Part shown: positions 61,670-64,000 of the stretch, in pieces | Position numbering within the stretch: the stretch's first letter is position 1 | How the letters are laid out: the number at the start of each line of letters is the position of its first letter | NCBI GenBank assembly: GCA_965248905.1 | Contig: CBDFKS010000007.1 | Location: 1,240,001-1,304,000, forward strand | DNA length: 64,000 bases | Source of the DNA: CBDFKS01 sp965248905 | GTDB lineage: Bacteria > Chloroflexota > Dehalococcoidia > Lucifugimonadales > JAGWBF01 | Direction: 5' to 3' | Notes under the pieces: generated by a model | Seen by the model: only the letters and a program-made list of their open reading frames with translations | Told to the model about the DNA's origin: nothing | Databases searched by the model: none | Position numbers and translations under genes: made by a program

Positions 61670-63415
61670 ATGACTAGAAGTTTTGAGGACATACAGACTG
61701 AGGCGAGTAGCCGGTGGCAGGAGCTAAATAGTGGCCAGGTCCCCTGGATCAGAGTCGGGACAGCTCTATGCGGAAAGGCTGCCGGGGCGGACCAGGTTAT
61801 CGAAGCAATTCACTCGGAGCTGCGGCAGCACAATATTCAGGCTATAGTGAGCGAAGTGGGCTGTTTCGGGATGTGCTACGCGGAACCCTTGGTTGACATC
61901 ACACTACCCAACGGCTCCAGGCTTTTCTACGGTAATGTGACCCTCAGCGAGGTGCCTGCCATTATTTACTCCCAGCTGGTGCGGCGGGAGCCCGTAGCCG
62001 ATTTGTCCTTGGGCTATATGGGAGAAGGTGGTCTGCACGGCGCCGAAGACCTGACTCAGCATCCCATGATGAAGGAACAGCTTCGGGTAGCCCTTCGAAA
62101 CGCCGGTACCATAGACCCTTATGACATATATCAATACATAGCTCACGGGGGGTACGGCGCACTGCACAAAGCCCTCACCAGCATGACTTCTGAAGAGACC
62201 CTTGAAGAGGTTAACAAGTCCGGCCTGAGGGGACGTGGTGGGGCCGCCTTCCCTACAGGCACAAAATGGAGCTTCCTGGCGCGGTCTCAAGAGCCCGTTA
62301 AGTACATATTGTGCAACTGCGAAGAGGGAGACCCCGGGGCCTTCAACGACAAAGGGATCCTGGAGAGCGACCCACACACCCTCCTGGAAGGGATGGTGCT
62401 GGCTGGCTACAGCACGGGCTCCCACTATGGCTACGTGTTCATACGTCAGGGCCATAAGGGGCCCATTGAGCGCACCTGGAAAGCCATTCACCAGGCTAGG
62501 GCGCTGGGCTTGCTGGGCGAGAACATCTTGGGCTCAGGATTCAGCTTCGACATCGAGGTATCGCTAACTGGAGACTCCTACGTGTCCGGAGAAGAGACCG
62601 CACTGATGGAGTCCATAGAAGGCAATCGGGCCATGCCCAGATTTCGACCCCCGTTCCCGGCGCAGGTAGGGCTATTCGGCAAGCCCAGCAACATAAACAA
62701 CGTCAAAACCCTTGCCTACGTGCCCCAGATAGTGGACAAAGGTGGAGACTGGTTTGCGAGCATAGGCCAGAACCGGAGCAAAGGCACCGCAATCCTATGT
62801 CTTTCGGGCAACCTCAAATACACAGGGATGGTCGAGGTGCCACTAGGCATGACCCTCCAGCAGGTCATTTACGACGTGGCGGGAGGGGTACCCGGCGGGA
62901 AGAAGCTTAAGCTGCTTCAGACCGGTGGACCCCTTGGCGGGGTGCTGAGCGCGGACCAGCTGGACATACCCCTAGACTTCGAGGCCATGGCCCAAGCAGG
63001 GGCCATTCTGGGCTCCGGAGGGCTGATCGCCGCCGATGAAGACACCTGCGCCGTCGACCTCACTCGCTCTCTGATCGCATTCTGTCAGTTCGAGTCCTGT
63101 GGCAAATGCTTCCCATGCCGTCTGGGTATGACCCATTTGCTGGAGATATTGGAGGGCATCTGCAACTTCGAGGTCGAACCCGCATACCTGGATCTTATGC
63201 GGCAGGTGGGCCAGAATATGCAGGTTGGCTCCCTGTGCGGCCATGGGCAGTTGGGCTTCAATCCTGTATCATCGGCACTGCGTTACTTTGGCGACGAGTT
63301 TCAGACCCACATGGTTGAGAAAAGGTGTCCAACGGGCAGCTGTCTGAGCCAAAGGTATTCACCTCAGCGCACCCGACGAGATGCAACAGCCGAGGCGGTA
63401 GCGAAGAATGGTTGA
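61670..63415 (+). CDS. nuoF: NADH dehydrogenase subunit F-like (NuoF), with N-terminal 2Fe-2S thioredoxin-like extension
   Basis: 581 residues. Residues 1-110 are an extra thioredoxin-like domain with CG at 28-35 and CFGMCYAEP. The main part has the FMN/NADH site GLRGRGGAAFPTGTKW and NCEEGDPGAFNDKGILESDP, the SLBB domain (YTGMVEVPLGMTLQQVIYDV) and the 4Fe-4S motif ESCGKCFPCRLGM with a final Cys. N-terminal extension and the neighbours are shared by hydrogenase (HndC/HoxF) and formate dehydrogenase beta subunits, so its partner may be formate dehydrogenase or hydrogenase rather than complex I. Confidence 0.94.
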   Translation: MTRSFEDIQTEASSRWQELNSGQVPWIRVGTALCGKAAGADQVIEAIHSELRQHNIQAIVSEVGCFGMCYAEPLVDITLPNGSRLFYGNVTLSEVPAIIYSQLVRREPVADLSLGYMGEGGLHGAEDLTQHPMMKEQLRVALRNAGTIDPYDIYQYIAHGGYGALHKALTSMTSEETLEEVNKSGLRGRGGAAFPTGTKWSFLARSQEPVKYILCNCEEGDPGAFNDKGILESDPHTLLEGMVLAGYSTGSHYGYVFIRQGHKGPIERTWKAIHQARALGLLGENILGSGFSFDIEVSLTGDSYVSGEETALMESIEGNRAMPRFRPPFPAQVGLFGKPSNINNVKTLAYVPQIVDKGGDWFASIGQNRSKGTAILCLSGNLKYTGMVEVPLGMTLQQVIYDVAGGVPGGKKLKLLQTGGPLGGVLSADQLDIPLDFEAMAQAGAILGSGGLIAADEDTCAVDLTRSLIAFCQFESCGKCFPCRLGMTHLLEILEGICNFEVEPAYLDLMRQVGQNMQVGSLCGHGQLGFNPVSSALRYFGDEFQTHMVEKRCPTGSCLSQRYSPQRTRRDATAEAVAKNG

Positions 63416-64000
63416 ACAAGCCACAGAGATTACCATCACCATTGATGGTGTTCCGGTAAAGACCCAGCCCGGCAAAATGGTCCTGGAAGCGGCCATCGAG
63501 GCCGGGCTCTACGTGCCGTACCTCTGCTATCACCCAGGCTTGAAGCCTTTTGCCGCCTGCCGCATGTGTGTTGTCGAGGTTGAGGGCGGCCGAGGTTATC
63601 CCGCCTCATGCACCCTCCCGGTGCAGGACGGCATGGTCGTCAAAAGCGATACCCACCAGATCTACCAGCTAAGGCGCTCCATTACAGAGATGCTGATCTC
63701 GGAGCACCCCAACGGCTGTCTCACCTGTCATCGCGTAGACCTGTGTGGGCCTCAAGATGTATGCCTTCGCCACGTGTCAGTGAACGATAGGTGTGTCACC
63801 TGCCCCAAGAACGAGCGCTGTGAGCTGAAGGACACCACTCGTGCATTGAACATGGACCTGGAATCGCCGTTGAGCTACAAATACCGTGACCTGCCCGTAG
63901 AAACCGGAGACCCCTTCTACGACAGGGATTACAACCTGTGTATAGTTTGCGGTAGATGCGTCAGGGTATGCGAAGAGGTGCGTGGAGACAATGCCATCAC
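63408..64000 (+). CDS. NuoG / NAD-linked formate dehydrogenase alpha-type subunit, 5' part only
   Basis: The ATG at 63408 overlaps the nuoF stop by 8 bp. 197 codons are in the window and the frame continues past the edge. Domains so far: plant-type 2Fe-2S ferredoxin (YLCYHPGLKPFAACRMCVVE, then SCTLPV), the His-Cys 4Fe-4S motif (EHPNGCLTCHRVDLC), extra cysteines CVTCPKNERC, and the start of a second 4Fe-4S pair (LCIVCGRCVRVCEE). The catalytic molybdopterin domain, which would separate NuoG from formate dehydrogenase and could carry selenocysteine, lies outside. Confidence 0.88.
   Translation, partial: MVEQATEITITIDGVPVKTQPGKMVLEAAIEAGLYVPYLCYHPGLKPFAACRMCVVEVEGGRGYPASCTLPVQDGMVVKSDTHQIYQLRRSITEMLISEHPNGCLTCHRVDLCGPQDVCLRHVSVNDRCVTCPKNERCELKDTTRALNMDLESPLSYKYRDLPVETGDPFYDRDYNLCIVCGRCVRVCEEVRGDNAI

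Overview
The window looks like a chromosomal segment of an uncultured Chloroflexota bacterium, most likely of the SAR202/Dehalococcoidia type. The gene mix suggests this: many acyl-CoA dehydrogenases, a CaiB-type CoA transferase, an old-yellow-enzyme/FAD oxidoreductase, several amidohydrolases, an archaeal-type PEP carboxylase, an archaellin-like protein, and a substrate-binding lipoprotein with KEVPVEV linker repeats. No rRNA or other phylogenetic marker is present, so the assignment is an inference.

Layout. 1-3228 is the 3'-truncated mfd gene (minus strand). 3.5-5.4 kb has a small unknown gene, an archaellin-like gene and an exported protein. 5.9-8.7 kb is a minus-strand cluster of rsmG, a flippase-like membrane protein and a lamin-tail lipoprotein. 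8.8-14.2 kb runs on the plus strand: an Lrp-like effector domain, two acyl-CoA dehydrogenases, an alpha/beta hydrolase, and a toxin-antitoxin cassette that carries the tail of a lost third dehydrogenase. 14.2-20 kb holds a truncated and an intact HIT gene on either side of a giant PKD/RTX surface protein gene split by an IS630-type element, then yqeK and a small gene with an in-frame UGA. 20-28 kb has a methyltransferase, an aldo-keto reductase, a frameshifted mutM-like gene, an oligopeptide-type binding lipoprotein, a second identical IS630 copy, two paralogous lipoproteins and yajQ. 28.1-31.9 kb is a decay zone: a tRNA-Ala 3' fragment, broken ORFs, a foreign-looking ricin-fold lipoprotein and an MFS pseudogene. 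32-44 kb has archaeal-type ppc, hydrolases, an IS4-like element, and an organomercurial-lyase-like gene with two in-frame UGA codons beside a flavin oxidoreductase. 43.7-47 kb has a recombinase remnant running into tRNA-Pro, two MaoC-like genes and a TPP-enzyme pseudogene. 47-52 kb is housekeeping: sppA, mazG, a membrane protein, an FmdB-type zinc ribbon and a Na/Ca exchanger. 52.3-56.6 kb encodes a lipoprotein and a secreted dockerin-bearing metalloprotease. 56.9-59.1 kb pairs a CoA-ester lyase with a CoA transferase. 59.1-60.8 kb is an IS1182 element. 61.1 kb to the end is nuoE-nuoF and the start of a nuoG/formate-dehydrogenase-type subunit.

The most interesting signal is UGA recoding. A MerB-like gene (38295-38945, minus) keeps its full family length only if two UGA codons are read through. 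Those codons fall exactly where MerB has its two catalytic cysteines (Cys96 and Cys159). Each UGA is followed, at 18 and 19 nt, by a hairpin with G as the first loop base. A second gene (19669-20001) resembles the HesB-like/CC-Se selenoprotein family and also has one in-frame UGA with a hairpin at 23 nt. Together these suggest a selenocysteine-using organism and a possible diselenol organomercurial lyase. No sel genes lie in this window, so this stays an inference.
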